A stretch of 64,000 nucleotides of DNA from Myxococcota bacterium (GCA_022710975.1 JAKLGA010000004.1:186001-250000), one strand, 5' to 3'; positions 6,991 through 15,530 are shown, counted from the first letter of the stretch. Made by a program: numbers and translations. Notes: generated from the sequence alone by a model not told the origin.

Positions 6991-8145
6991 CTATTCCTCG
7001 CCCACATAGACTGCGGTCAGGCCCTCGGCGGTCGGCGTCTCCTTGCCGGCAGCGTTCGGGTTGGCCTCCAGGATCTCCCTCATCAGCACGAGAGCGCGGC
7101 AGGCGGCGCTGGTCTGGAACGCCAGACGGAGCGGTGTGAGCGCGCCGTCCTGGAACCGCCGGTAACGCTGCTCGGTGCTCAGGTCCGGGACATGTCCGAT
7201 GAGCTCGCGGGTGTCATCGAGGACCAACGGCAGGTGGAGATCTCCGAAACTCCGGGTCCTGCCCGGCGGCTCGGAGCCCCAGCGGTAGTGCTCCTTCACG
7301 TAGGCGGCGCGGTCGCCCTCCGGGACGTAGCGGAGGACGCCGCCGAGCGCACCCTCCAGCGCCTCCCGCGAGGCCGGGTTGTCGAGGTAGAGCCAGATGC
7401 TCGGCCTCCGCGAGACGAGGAGCTCGGTGATCTCTGCGGTCAGCTTGAAGTGCTCAGGCTCCCAGGCTCGAAGGCTGTTGCAGCCTGCTTGGCCCAGACC
7501 CGCGGCCGAGCATATGTGCGCCAGCAACGAGGCGGCGTTGAAGGCCATGGCGGCGTACTCGCCGGCGGTCTCCACGCGACCCTTGTCGAGCTCGTGGAAG
7601 GCTAGCTTCACGACCTCCTGCCAGAGCTGACGGAGCTCCTTCGTGTCAGCCTCGATGCTCGCACCCTGCCTGGGCGCCTGATCCCGGTAGTGGCCGGCGA
7701 TGCCGTTCACCTTGGCGCGGAGCTTGTTGTCCTCCCGCCACTTGTACTCCTCGATGACGCAGCTGATGTCCGCGCCGAGCTCCTCCCTGAACTCGTCGAG
7801 CTTCTTGCTCATGTCCTGGAGGCCGACCTGGATTTCCTGGATGCGGCCATCGATCTTGTTCAGCTTGTGGCAGACCACGGCGAAGCCGGCGACGGACACT
7901 CCGACGTTCACGATGCTTGCCGCGGCCGAGATGTTGGCGGCTAGCTGCGCCGACTGGAGCAGGCCCGGCAGCGCCTTGAGGGCCTTCTCGCCGACGGGCT
8001 GGAGCCACCCGGCGATCGAACCCTTCTGCTTACCACTCCCCTCGACGTAACGGAACGCGCCGTCCGCCGCGAGCTCGACGGCGCCCTTGACCAGCAGATC
8101 CTTGATCTTGCCCTTGGCCGTGGCCAGGATCTCGTCGGGTATCAT
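6991..8145 (-). CDS. Protein with hydrophobic hairpin and coiled coils, possibly membrane-inserting (first gene of operon)
   Basis: A 384-residue protein of unknown function. Residues 62-92 are a continuous apolar, Ala/Gly/Val-rich stretch (SAAASIVNVGVSVAGFAVV) placed between amphipathic helices, followed at 95-125 by a charged helix (KIDGRIQEIQ...DMSKKLDEF). A hidden hydrophobic hairpin between long helices recalls alpha-helical pore formers or membrane-sensing defence proteins; this is comparison only. The C-terminal half is mixed, with no motif I know. GGAGGGG lies seven bases before ATG 8145. It leads a three-gene operon with a tail-anchored coiled-coil protein and a PD-(D/E)XK-like protein. 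Confidence 0.68.
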   Translation of the reverse strand: MIPDEILATAKGKIKDLLVKGAVELAADGAFRYVEGSGKQKGSIAGWLQPVGEKALKALPGLLQSAQLAANISAAASIVNVGVSVAGFAVVCHKLNKIDGRIQEIQVGLQDMSKKLDEFREELGADISCVIEEYKWREDNKLRAKVNGIAGHYRDQAPRQGASIEADTKELRQLWQEVVKLAFHELDKGRVETAGEYAAMAFNAASLLAHICSAAGLGQAGCNSLRAWEPEHFKLTAEITELLVSRRPSIWLYLDNPASREALEGALGGVLRYVPEGDRAAYVKEHYRWGSEPPGRTRSFGDLHLPLVLDDTRELIGHVPDLSTEQRYRRFQDGALTPLRLAFQTSAACRALVLMREILEANPNAAGKETPTAEGLTAVYVGEE

Positions 8146-8418
8146 CTCTCGACCCCTCCAGGGAGGCCTAGGCTAGCCTTCGGCTGACCCGTTGTCCTCG
8201 TGCATCCCTTCCAGCTCCTCTGCAATGGATGGCATTGATGTATCACGAATCATGGACAGGGAGAAAGTCGACCGATCCACCTCTCACTTCCACCCGAGAA
8301 TTGGGGCTTGTCCCCGACCTTGTGCAGGTGCCTTGCACCGGAGGACCTGGGGGAGGGCGCGGCCTCGGGGCCGCCCTGTCATACCCCCGCGCTACCCTGC
8401 CTCCTGGAGGTGGCGAGG

Positions 8419-9471
8419 ATGGCGCTGTACGTGAAGACCGTGCTGCCCAACGGCCGGACCCTCGGGGAGCGGTTGGTCGAGCGGTTCCCGCTTGGGTTCA
8501 CGCTGGCGGAGCTGCTGGCGCTGCCCGGCCTGTCCTTCGAGGACCGCGAGGAGTTCCGCTGGGGCCACGCCAGGGGCGCGCGGGAGCTCCTGCTCGGGGA
8601 CGTCGCCTGCCTGCGAGACCAGCACGACGGGGCCCGCTGGAGGGTAGAGGACCGGCGCGGGGACGCCCGGAGATGGCTCCTGGAGGTGCTCGGCAAGGCC
8701 GAGATCTTCCCGGGCTGGCCCGTGGACCTGGGGAATCCGAAGTACGTGCTCGGGCTCTTTCAGGCCGCGGCTGCCTTGCCCAACCCGGCGCAGCGGGAGG
8801 ATCCCCAGGTCCACGCCCCCGCCGATGTCCGGCTCGCCTGCGAGCAGGTGGCCGGCGAACGCGCCGAGGAGCGCCAGGTGCCGAGCGCCCTCACGCCGGA
8901 GGCCGTGCGGAGCCTGGTGAGCGCCGTGACCTGTGCCCTCGCGGACCTCGAGTGGGAGCGGGAGGCCGACAAGTTCCCGGTGAGCGAGCTGCCGCTCGTG
9001 GTCGCGGCCTACGCGGGTGACCTGGCGGAGGTCCACCGGCTGCTCGAGCAGGGCGCCGCGGTGGACGAATTCGACTCCGCCGGGGATCGGGCGGCGAGCT
9101 GGGCGGCGGTGGCCGGGAACGCGGAGATGGTCAAGGCCCTGCACGCGGCCGGCGCGGACCTCACCCGCCGCGGGCCGGACGGCTGGAGCCTGCTGCACTC
9201 GGCCATGGAGTGCCCGGAGATGGAGCTGGTCCAGTACCTGCTGGACCAGGGCGTGCCCGCGGACGCCAGCTCGCGGGACGGCACGACCGTGCTGCACATG
9301 GCCGCCTACTGCGGCGACGAGGCGGTGATCGATCTGCTGGTCTCGCGCGGCGCCGAGGTCAACGCACTGGCGCACGGCGATACCCCGCTCGACTTCGCCA
9401 CGTCGCTCGGCCTGCGCGAGACCGCCCGGGCGCTCCGGAAGCACGGGGGCAAGTTCAGCATCGACCTGTAG
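8419..9471 (+). CDS. Ankyrin-repeat protein
   Basis: A 350-residue cytoplasmic protein. The C-terminal half (about 192-345) has four ankyrin repeats, with units such as LPLVVAAYAGDLAEVHRLL, DGWSLLHSAMECPEMELVQY, DGTTVLHMAAYCGDEAVIDL and GDTPLDFATSLGLRETARAL. They probably form a protein-binding solenoid. The N-terminal 190 residues show no domain I recognise. There is no signal peptide. GGAGGTGGCGAGG upstream supports ATG 8419 over a TTG at 8308. It is divergent from the three-gene operon; the 273-base gap between them shows no strong promoter. Confidence 0.82.
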   Translation: MALYVKTVLPNGRTLGERLVERFPLGFTLAELLALPGLSFEDREEFRWGHARGARELLLGDVACLRDQHDGARWRVEDRRGDARRWLLEVLGKAEIFPGWPVDLGNPKYVLGLFQAAAALPNPAQREDPQVHAPADVRLACEQVAGERAEERQVPSALTPEAVRSLVSAVTCALADLEWEREADKFPVSELPLVVAAYAGDLAEVHRLLEQGAAVDEFDSAGDRAASWAAVAGNAEMVKALHAAGADLTRRGPDGWSLLHSAMECPEMELVQYLLDQGVPADASSRDGTTVLHMAAYCGDEAVIDLLVSRGAEVNALAHGDTPLDFATSLGLRETARALRKHGGKFSIDL

Positions 9472-9507
9472 CCCTGGCCATGCCTGCCAGGACATGGCAC
9501 TTGAGGA

Positions 9508-9610
9508 GTGGGTTTCGGGTATCTGGTATCGGGTGTCGAGAGAAGAACGCAGTTCCAGGTTCCTGGTTCCACGTTCCAGGTTCCACGTTCCACGTGTCTC
9601 GTGCTTGGTA
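9508..9610 (+). repeat. Short-period tandem words
   Basis: Intergenic stretch built of repeated words: GGTATCTGGTATCGGGTGTCG, then several copies of GGTTCC(A/T)CGTTCCA-type units. Similar words recur at 17548-17575 and 26575-26605. It is not coding. Confidence 0.6.
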
Positions 9611-9620
9611 CCTGGTGCCT

Positions 9621-9680
9621 ACCCCTCGAAGCCTGCCCGGGGCGATTCACACTCGGGGGGTCCGCAAATTCCAGCCAGTT
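9621..9680 (-). repeat. Dispersed 3'-end repeat, copy 1
   Basis: One of four copies of a roughly 60-base element. In plus-strand order it has CCCCTCGAAGCCTGCCCGG, then GATTCACAC, then a GGGGTCCGC-type block and CCAGCCAGTT. It lies 70 bases past the stop of the leftward gene that ends at 9750. The other copies, at 16715, 17433 and 19493, have the same orientation and the same position after a leftward gene. Confidence 0.7.
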
Positions 9681-9749
9681 GCAGGAGGGTGGCACCTGGG
9701 CGAGGGGGGCGTTGGCCCCTGGACCCGGGTGGGTGTGCGGGCCGCCGCG

Positions 9750-11537
9750 CTAGGGACAGGTGATGAGGCAGTGCTGCTGTGCTTCGTTCGCGCAGGCCTG
9801 GTTCCACATCCCGTAGCAGTACCAGAGTTGTGCTGCGGCGCAGGCGCGAATTGGATCGGAGTCGCAGCCAGTGGACGAGCAGCAGGTGTGGTGCCTGTTG
9901 CGAGTGTAGCTCAGGTTGACCTCGCACTTGTCCGTCTGAAGGGTGGACGCGATGTCCTGCTGGGCGAAGCTCCAGGAGCCCAGGACCTGGGTGCCCGCCT
10001 TGAGCGACACCGTCGTCGTCGTGTTTTCCTTGGCGCAGAAGTAGCGCTGGTTGCGCACGTTTGGGCCGAGGAGGATGTCGAAGACGTAGCTCTCCTCAGG
10101 ATCGATCTGCTGCGTGTCGTAGCCGCCCCACTCGATCGTGTAGTCGAAGAGCGCGATAGTCTGGCCGATACGCCAGTGATCGTATGTCACGATGTCATCT
10201 GTCCGCGAGGAGTTCCGCACCACGGGGTACACGTTCTGCTGCACTGACGTCGTATTGAGCGAGTTGATCTGGACGGAGTAGTCCCAGTAGGCGTGGTTGG
10301 TGTAGGTCCCTGGCATCTTCCGCATCACGTTGCCGGTCACCCGCGCTTCCCAGAAGTGGATGGGGTCGCATACCTGGTCGCCGCGTTTGGCCGCGTCGTT
10401 GTTGTCGTTCCAGGCCCAGGGCGGCTGGGCAGCGTTTTCGTCAGCGCCGATGCTGTGGTCGTTCCCGCGGAGGTTGATGTACGTCGACACCATGGGGCAG
10501 GCGTCGTAGGTGCCGCACGCTGCGGTGCCCGGGTAGGAGTCCCTGAAGAACCAGAATCCCTGCTTCTCATCGCCTAGCTGGCTGCTCCATGGATCTGAGT
10601 ACGATCTCCCGGCGGGGGGCCAGGTCTCGCCGTCGTTGAGCCCGATCAGCTCGTAGTGGCAGGGAATCTGGAAGAAGTCGCTCTGCGGGTCGAAGAACTC
10701 CGACCCGAAGTGGCAGGTCATGGCTGGGATGTCGGCGTGACCGCCGAAGTCGTAGAAGACGAAGGTGCCTTCGTAGAACTCAGCCTCCTGGACAGTCCTT
10801 GGGCAACCCGTGGTCATCGCGCTACGGATTGCGTAGATGGCATGGCCGCCGGCCTCGACCTGGAAGCATGGCTGCTCGGGATTCGTACCCTCCGTGAAGA
10901 GCTCGAGGGTCTGGGTGCCATCCTTGGCGTCCCAGTAGAGCCCGTCGTCGTTGTTGTCGCTGCGGAGCCTGACGTCGATGGTCCCGTGCGCGACCGTGGC
11001 GGCGGCGTAGAGGTGACCCAGGCAGTTGCAGCCGGGCTCGGAGGCCGGATCAGGACCCACCAGTAGAAACACGCCCTCCAGATCGTTCTCGTGCTCCTGC
11101 TCGGCGCCCAGATCGTCGCTGTAGTCCTGGCTGTGGAACAGGTAGTACCCGATGAAGGAGAAGCTGCCGGCCCGGCTCACCGAGTAGTACACGTAGGCGG
11201 GGCGGTGATCTGTTACCACGGTCTCGAGATCCTCGCCCACGTCGTGGTACTCGAACGGGTCCAGGGCGTGATTCTGGTTGTCCCTCCCTTGGTAGTTGTA
11301 GTCGAAGTTGAAAGAAGTGAACTCGTCGCGGTTGATGGCGTCGTGGGAGTCGTTGGTGTCCTGGTAGAAGCGGGGCGCCCAGTGGGCGGCGATCTCGTAG
11401 TCCGAGATCAATGGGCAGATGCACAGCGGATCCGAGCGGCTGGCCAGGTCTTCGCCAGGCCCGGTGCCGCACGCGCCGGGCCCGCATACGCCCAGCAATA
11501 GCATCAGAAGAGAAGCGGTCCAGAGTCTCGTGGCCAT
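9750..11537 (-). CDS. Large secreted protein with HENDLEG motif (Vps62-like comparison)
   Basis: A 595-residue exported protein of unknown function. An N-terminal signal peptide (TASLLMLLLGVCGPGAC) is followed by an aromatic, acidic chain rich in Asn/Asp. Notable segments are AAHWAPRFYQDTND, AYVYYSVSR, GYYLFHSQDYSDD and HENDLEGVFLLVG. This arrangement resembles the Vps62-type secreted/vacuolar family, where an HxNDxEG motif is conserved (tentative). There are many cysteines, including a C-terminal cluster, which fits a disulfide-bonded envelope protein. GGGAGG six bases before ATG 11537 sets the start, two codons after an upstream ATG. Confidence 0.72.
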   Translation of the reverse strand: MATRLWTASLLMLLLGVCGPGACGTGPGEDLASRSDPLCICPLISDYEIAAHWAPRFYQDTNDSHDAINRDEFTSFNFDYNYQGRDNQNHALDPFEYHDVGEDLETVVTDHRPAYVYYSVSRAGSFSFIGYYLFHSQDYSDDLGAEQEHENDLEGVFLLVGPDPASEPGCNCLGHLYAAATVAHGTIDVRLRSDNNDDGLYWDAKDGTQTLELFTEGTNPEQPCFQVEAGGHAIYAIRSAMTTGCPRTVQEAEFYEGTFVFYDFGGHADIPAMTCHFGSEFFDPQSDFFQIPCHYELIGLNDGETWPPAGRSYSDPWSSQLGDEKQGFWFFRDSYPGTAACGTYDACPMVSTYINLRGNDHSIGADENAAQPPWAWNDNNDAAKRGDQVCDPIHFWEARVTGNVMRKMPGTYTNHAYWDYSVQINSLNTTSVQQNVYPVVRNSSRTDDIVTYDHWRIGQTIALFDYTIEWGGYDTQQIDPEESYVFDILLGPNVRNQRYFCAKENTTTTVSLKAGTQVLGSWSFAQQDIASTLQTDKCEVNLSYTRNRHHTCCSSTGCDSDPIRACAAAQLWYCYGMWNQACANEAQQHCLITCP

Positions 11538-11706
11538 GTCCATCCTCCCTCGCGGATTAGTTGCCCCCACTTCATGACTCGCTCTTGCTGAGCGTTGAAC
11601 CTCGAACTCCCCTGGAAGCCGTCGAGGGATCCTTTACGCCCCTCCCGGCAGGGCTCCCGACTCCGCCGGTCCTCCCGCGCACCCCGCTCCTGTCGGGTTC
11701 TGGCTG

Positions 11707-11735
11707 ACCGTACCATCGACCTGGCGCGAGGTCAA
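11707..11735 (-). promoter_or_regulatory. Sigma-70-like promoter for the 9750-11537 gene
   Basis: On the minus strand: TTGACC, 17-base spacer, TACGGT. It would leave a leader of roughly 165 bases before ATG 11537. Confidence 0.5.
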
Positions 11736-11757
11736 ATGATGTCGGGTTCGGGAGCGC

Positions 11758-12081
11758 GTGTGGCGTCGCACCGGCTGCGGCGGCCCCGGAGGCGGTGGCC
11801 TGGCATCTGAGGCCTGGGGGGTCAACACCTTGATCGAGATGCACGAAGTTGCCAAGGCGCTGGATCTCTACAAGGTGAAACGTAGCGCGTACCCGACTGC
11901 AGCAGAGGGGCTGAAGGCGCTGGTTCTGGGTGGCGAGCTTGAGAAGCTTCCCACGGATGCCTGGGGAAATCCCATCGTGTACAGCATCGAGGAGAGCGGA
12001 CACAGGTACAAGCTGACCTCACTCGGCGCGGATGGCAAAGAGGGCGGGGCAGGAGTCGATGCGGATATCGTCGTGGAGTAG
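11758..12081 (+). pseudogene. Type II secretion pseudopilin GspG-like C-terminal fragment
   Basis: From about residue 25 the frame matches the globular domain of the major pseudopilin of type II secretion: ALDLYKVKRSAYPTAAEGL, then LPTDAWGNPIVY and a C-terminal YKLTSLGADGKEGGAG segment that would bind calcium in real GspG. The essential prepilin cleavage site and the N-terminal hydrophobic helix are absent; the sequence before residue 20 is Gly/Arg-rich and not a pilin start. No other gsp genes are near. It is probably a dead fragment or a pilin-like domain re-used without a leader. The exact 5' boundary is uncertain. Confidence 0.65.
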
Positions 12082-12138
12082 GCATTAGATGCCCCTGCTT
12101 GAGCCGCCTGGCCTCTCCTGGTTGGTGGAGCCGTGATC

Positions 12139-12954
12139 CTACTTGCGCGAACTACGTTTGCGATTTGGCTTCTGTAGGCGAGACCCAATTCTTTTCCGCA
12201 ACGCCCGCAAGGAGATCATCGGCTTCCTTCGATGGATGAACCGATGGCAGTTCGGGCAGAGGATGGCCAGATCCTCCAAGCTTGTGAGGTTGAGACCGCG
12301 TCCAGCGAGGGGTCTAGTGTGATGGACCTCATACAGTTTGGCGCCATCTTTGCCGAACTGCGTTTCCAGGTCCACAGCGCATGCCTCGCAGGTGAGTGAG
12401 CCATGCTCGGCAATGAACTGATGCTTCTTGGCATCGACGAGGAAGCGTTTCCGCTCGCGCCGGATGTGCTGTGCGAGGGTTTTCTTGCCTTCCTTGGCCG
12501 TGATCCATGACAGGTCCAGGTCTTCTGGCGCTCCGGGCTTCTGGTAGTTGTCAAGGAATCGCATGAACCTCTCGGTGAGATCGTCCGGCACGAATGTGCT
12601 CATGTGCGGCTGGCGCAGGTAGGCCCACTCTCGGAATCGTGGCCTTACCGCAGAGAGCGGAACTGGCTCAAGTAGAAGCTCGACCTGGTCAATTGCTGCA
12701 CCAGATCGTCCATGCCAATTGTGCCCTGGATTATTCAAGGGTTTGACTCTGCCGTTGATCTTGCCCCTTGCGACGAAGGAGGACACGGGATGTACAAGGT
12801 AGAAGAGTACAGTATCTCCACGCTGGGCATCTTGATGTGTGGTCCACCAGCCAAATCCTGTGGATGCAGCAGCCTTGTGTCTTATGCCTTTGTAATGATC
12901 CTCTTGGGTCCCAAAGACAATCAGCACTCTCGGGCGTTTTTTTGTTGGCATCAT
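12139..12954 (-). CDS. EVE-like/HNH restriction endonuclease (modified-DNA dependent, predicted)
   Basis: A 271-residue two-domain nuclease. The N-terminal part (about 8-110; RVLIVFGTQEDHYKGIRHK, GWWTTH, GDTVLFYLVHP, FVARGKI) has the look of an EVE/PUA-like reader of modified bases. The C-terminal part is a McrA-like HNH: a CEAC knuckle, YEVHHTRPLA, then LEDLAILCPNCHRFIHR with the second Cys pair and the final His. EVE-HNH fusions cut DNA with modified cytosines. The start is set at the MM pair (12954); a codon five residues upstream is possible. It is transcribed towards the gspG fragment and belongs with the defence-like genes to the left. Confidence 0.8.
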   Translation of the reverse strand: MMPTKKRPRVLIVFGTQEDHYKGIRHKAAASTGFGWWTTHQDAQRGDTVLFYLVHPVSSFVARGKINGRVKPLNNPGHNWHGRSGAAIDQVELLLEPVPLSAVRPRFREWAYLRQPHMSTFVPDDLTERFMRFLDNYQKPGAPEDLDLSWITAKEGKKTLAQHIRRERKRFLVDAKKHQFIAEHGSLTCEACAVDLETQFGKDGAKLYEVHHTRPLAGRGLNLTSLEDLAILCPNCHRFIHRRKPMISLRALRKRIGSRLQKPNRKRSSRK

Positions 12955-13002
12955 TTCGCCACCCCGCATCTTCGACTGCTCGTGTCGCCAGTCTTCCTTG
13001 CC

Positions 13003-13353
13003 CTACTTTGGCTGACGCTCCGCCGCCATCAGGTACTTCACGTCCACTTCTCGCTCAGGAGCCCGAAAGACCTGCTTCCTGTGGTAGCGCCCTCCATGCA
13101 TCACAGCCTGGGACGATGGGCGCCAAGGGGCGCTACCACGGCGCGGGGTTTCAGGTAGAGGCCGTGGAGCCGCGCCGTGCCATCCGGGTATTGCCCGTGC
13201 GGAGCGGATGCCGTTCTTCTTCTGCGGCGGGCAGAGTTCGAGGAGCGCGTCCCGCAGCGGCGCCTCGATCTCGGAGAAGGGGAGGCGAGGGGACTGGCCG
13301 CGCTGCGCGCGGCCCAGCTCACCCACCACCTGGCCCCAGCTCTTCACTGCCAT
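13003..13353 (-). pseudogene. Second decayed copy of the sulfur-binding-domain-like nuclease
   Basis: It starts MAVKSWGQVVGELG, then jumps straight to RAQRGQSPRLPFSEIEAPL. Compared with the fragment at 4224-4514, a 21-residue (63-base) segment is missing in frame. After LRDALLELCPP the homology is lost. The shared block (about 13240-13320 against 4340-4420 on the plus strand) is almost identical at DNA level. The promoter (TTGTCC-17-TACACC) and the six-base distance to ATG are also the same. Both are therefore remnants of one gene family, probably inactive. Confidence 0.6.
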
Positions 13354-13359
13354 GGACAA

Positions 13360-13388
13360 GGTGTACCGCACGCGAAGGCAGGGGACAA
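13360..13388 (-). promoter_or_regulatory. Leaderless-type promoter
   Basis: Minus strand: TTGTCC, 17 bases, TACACC, then TTGTCC and ATG (13353). Same architecture as at 4521, 20077 and 23978. Confidence 0.65.
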
Positions 13389-13402
13389 GGAGGCCGCCCT
13401 CC

Positions 13403-13432
13403 TTGCCCTCCCGCGGTCTGGTCGACTACGAT
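13403..13432 (+). promoter_or_regulatory. Promoter of the FGE-sulfatase gene
   Basis: TTGCCC, 18-base spacer, TACGAT; then about 28 bases to ATG 13461 including a GGAGG ribosome binding site. Confidence 0.5.
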
Positions 13433-13460
13433 TCCTCCCAGAATCTCCCGGAGGATCCAC

Positions 13461-15095
13461 ATGCGTTCCATGACCGCCCCAGGCCTCGCCGCCCTCGCCC
13501 TGCTCCTCCTCGTCGAAGGTCTGGCCCGCGGCCAGGATCGCCCGATCGTCGCGGTGTTCGACATCGAGGACACGCGGGACAGGCGGGACCGGCTCTCGCC
13601 CCAGAAGCTGCAGAGCCTCACCGACTACCTGGGCAACAAGCTGGCCATCGAGGGCAAGTTCAAGATCGTGCCCCGCGACAGCGTCCGGGCGGCCATCCAG
13701 GCCAAGAAGAAGGAGTCCTTCAAGGAGTGCTACGACGAGGCCTGCCAGATCGAGATCGGCAAGGAGATCGCGGCCCAGAAGTCCCTGGCCACCAAGATCG
13801 ACCAGCTCGGCGAGGAGTGCATCGTCACCAGCACCCTGTTCGATCTCCGGCAGAGCGCCACGGAGAACTCCGCCTCCTACCGCGGCCCTTGCGGGCGGGG
13901 GGATCTTCTGACGGCCATCGAGCAGATCGCCGCCCGGCTGCGCGGCGAGACGGGCGCCGTGGCCCCGAAACAGGGGATCCGCTTCGACACCTCGGACCTT
14001 CCAGCCGTGCCCAGCCTGGAGCTGCCGCCCGGGAGCGAGGCCGCGGCCGCCGGCGTGGACTTCGGCGACGTGGACGTGGACGCCATGGAGCTGTTCGACG
14101 CCGCGGTCCAGGGAGAGAAGGACGACGCCGTGCCGGTCGAGCAGAAGATCGCGCGCTGGAAGCGGGTGAAGGACAGGGCGCCGAAGTACCGCGGGCACGC
14201 GACCGGACGGATCGCAGTGTGGCAGGAGCACGCAAAGAGGCGGCAGAAGGTCGACGCGGTGTTGAAGAAGCGGGCGGCCAGGATGATGCAGGACTGGAGC
14301 AAGCTCTCCCGCCTGCTCAAGCTGAAGATGATCTCCGAGGAGGACAAGGCGGCCTGGAGCGAGGCGTTCTACTCGGCCTACGAGGTGGAGGCGCGGGACA
14401 ACCCCTTCGCGCGCGCGCCCGACGTGGTCGGGTTCCTGGCGGCCATGACGGAGAAGAAGCGGATGGCGGAGGAGTACGCGAGGCTCGCAGCGCAGGTGCT
14501 GGCCAGCATCGCCTGGGTCCCCAGCCGGCCGGCGGGGGTCGAGTTCACCCGGAGCGAGGTGACGGTCGCGCAGTACGCCGCCTGCGTGCAGGTGGGCAAG
14601 TGCAGCACGCCGATCCCTGGCGACGGGTGCAACTGGGGTCAGGCCGGCAAGGACAACCACCCGATCAACTGCGTGCGCCTGAGCCACGCCAAGGACTTCT
14701 GCGCCTGGGCCGGCGGGAGGCTGCCCAGCGAGCAGGAGTGGCAGGCCGAGGCCACAAACAGCGGCACGCGGGAGTTCCCCTGGGGGAACGAGGACGTGAC
14801 CTGCGAGCGGGCCATCTGGGGCGACGATGACAGGACCGACGGCTGCGGCACGGGCGGCACCGCCGCCGTGTGCTCGAAGCCGAGAGGGAACAGCGTGAGC
14901 GGGCTGTGCGACATGAGCGGCAACGTGTGCGAGTGGACCTCGACCGAGGTGAACTCCCAGCCCGTGTACCGTGGCGGCGCCTGGATGTTCCTCGGCTTCG
15001 ACAGCCTGAGCGCGACAGAGAGGAGCAGGTCCCTGGGAGACAGCAACCTCGGAGACAACGTCCTCGGGTTCCGTTGCGCGCGGCCGGCCCGGTAA
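13461..15095 (+). CDS. Secreted protein: CQIEIG module plus formylglycine-generating-enzyme-like (FGE-sulfatase) domain
   Basis: A 544-residue exported protein. The signal peptide (residues 1-24, ALALLLLVEGLARG) is followed by a module (about 27-160) that starts PIVAVFDIED and contains VPRDSVRAAIQ and CYDEACQIEIGKEIAAQKSL. This resembles the TolB/CsgG-type fold that scores gene-regulated envelope stress, but the role is unknown. A charged linker (200-345) leads to an FGE-sulfatase domain (about 352-542): TRSEVTVAQYAAC, HPINCVRLSHAKDFCAWAG, GRLPSEQEW, DMSGNVCEW and GFRCAR. Enzymatic formylglycine formation is uncertain, since many such domains act as binding modules. GGAGG six bases before ATG sets the start. 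Paralogous modules lie at 24032-25099 and 40420-41700. Confidence 0.82.
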   Translation: MRSMTAPGLAALALLLLVEGLARGQDRPIVAVFDIEDTRDRRDRLSPQKLQSLTDYLGNKLAIEGKFKIVPRDSVRAAIQAKKKESFKECYDEACQIEIGKEIAAQKSLATKIDQLGEECIVTSTLFDLRQSATENSASYRGPCGRGDLLTAIEQIAARLRGETGAVAPKQGIRFDTSDLPAVPSLELPPGSEAAAAGVDFGDVDVDAMELFDAAVQGEKDDAVPVEQKIARWKRVKDRAPKYRGHATGRIAVWQEHAKRRQKVDAVLKKRAARMMQDWSKLSRLLKLKMISEEDKAAWSEAFYSAYEVEARDNPFARAPDVVGFLAAMTEKKRMAEEYARLAAQVLASIAWVPSRPAGVEFTRSEVTVAQYAACVQVGKCSTPIPGDGCNWGQAGKDNHPINCVRLSHAKDFCAWAGGRLPSEQEWQAEATNSGTREFPWGNEDVTCERAIWGDDDRTDGCGTGGTAAVCSKPRGNSVSGLCDMSGNVCEWTSTEVNSQPVYRGGAWMFLGFDSLSATERSRSLGDSNLGDNVLGFRCARPAR

Positions 15096-15341
15096 CGCGG
15101 AGTCGTGGCCCCTCGTGCAGGCGCCTGGCGCCGGAGTACCGCACCGGCGGACCCGGGGGAGGGCGTGGCTCGGCTCGGCTGCGCCTCGCCTCGCGGCGCC
15201 CCTACCGGCATCGCCTGCTCCTGCCGGCTCACCTCCACCACGGTCTGCTCCCCTGGCCGGACCTCCGCGAGGCGGGTGAGGCGCATCCCCAGCCCGTCAG
15301 ACCCTGGTGCCGACCTGAGACCAAGGACAAGGAGGTGCGCC

Positions 15342-15530
15342 ATGGCCCGGCAGTCTCCGGAGCGCCCTCGGCGAGCTGCCAGGAGGCGGACGTGCAGGGA
15401 GTGCGGGGAGCACCCCGCGGTCTTCCTGTATTGTGGCCGCGTCCGGGCCGACCGCGCGCACGACCTCTGCCCGCGCTGCGCCCGGCGGGCGATCGACAGG
15501 CTGAGGGCCAGGCAGTGCGAGGCGGCATAG
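15342..15530 (+). CDS. Small Cys-rich zinc-binding protein
   Basis: A 62-residue, very basic protein with paired knuckles: CRECG at about 18-22, a central Cys at 31, and CPRCA at 43-47. It could bind one zinc and possibly nucleic acid, given the Arg-rich N-terminus (RRAARRR). GGAGG seven bases before ATG 15342 supports the start. It is the only candidate in the gap after the FGE-sulfatase gene; 15096-15341 shows nothing else I can name. Confidence 0.6.
   Translation: MARQSPERPRRAARRRTCRECGEHPAVFLYCGRVRADRAHDLCPRCARRAIDRLRARQCEAA

Noticed and set aside
9621-9680. Dispersed repeat as an insertion sequence
   Set aside because: No transposase frame or terminal inverted repeats, only a short element of about 60 bases with constant gene-end placement.
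12768-13460. Frame extending the FGE-sulfatase gene 231 codons upstream
   Set aside because: It overlaps the nuclease fragment and a promoter; the GGAGG site and signal peptide define ATG 13461.
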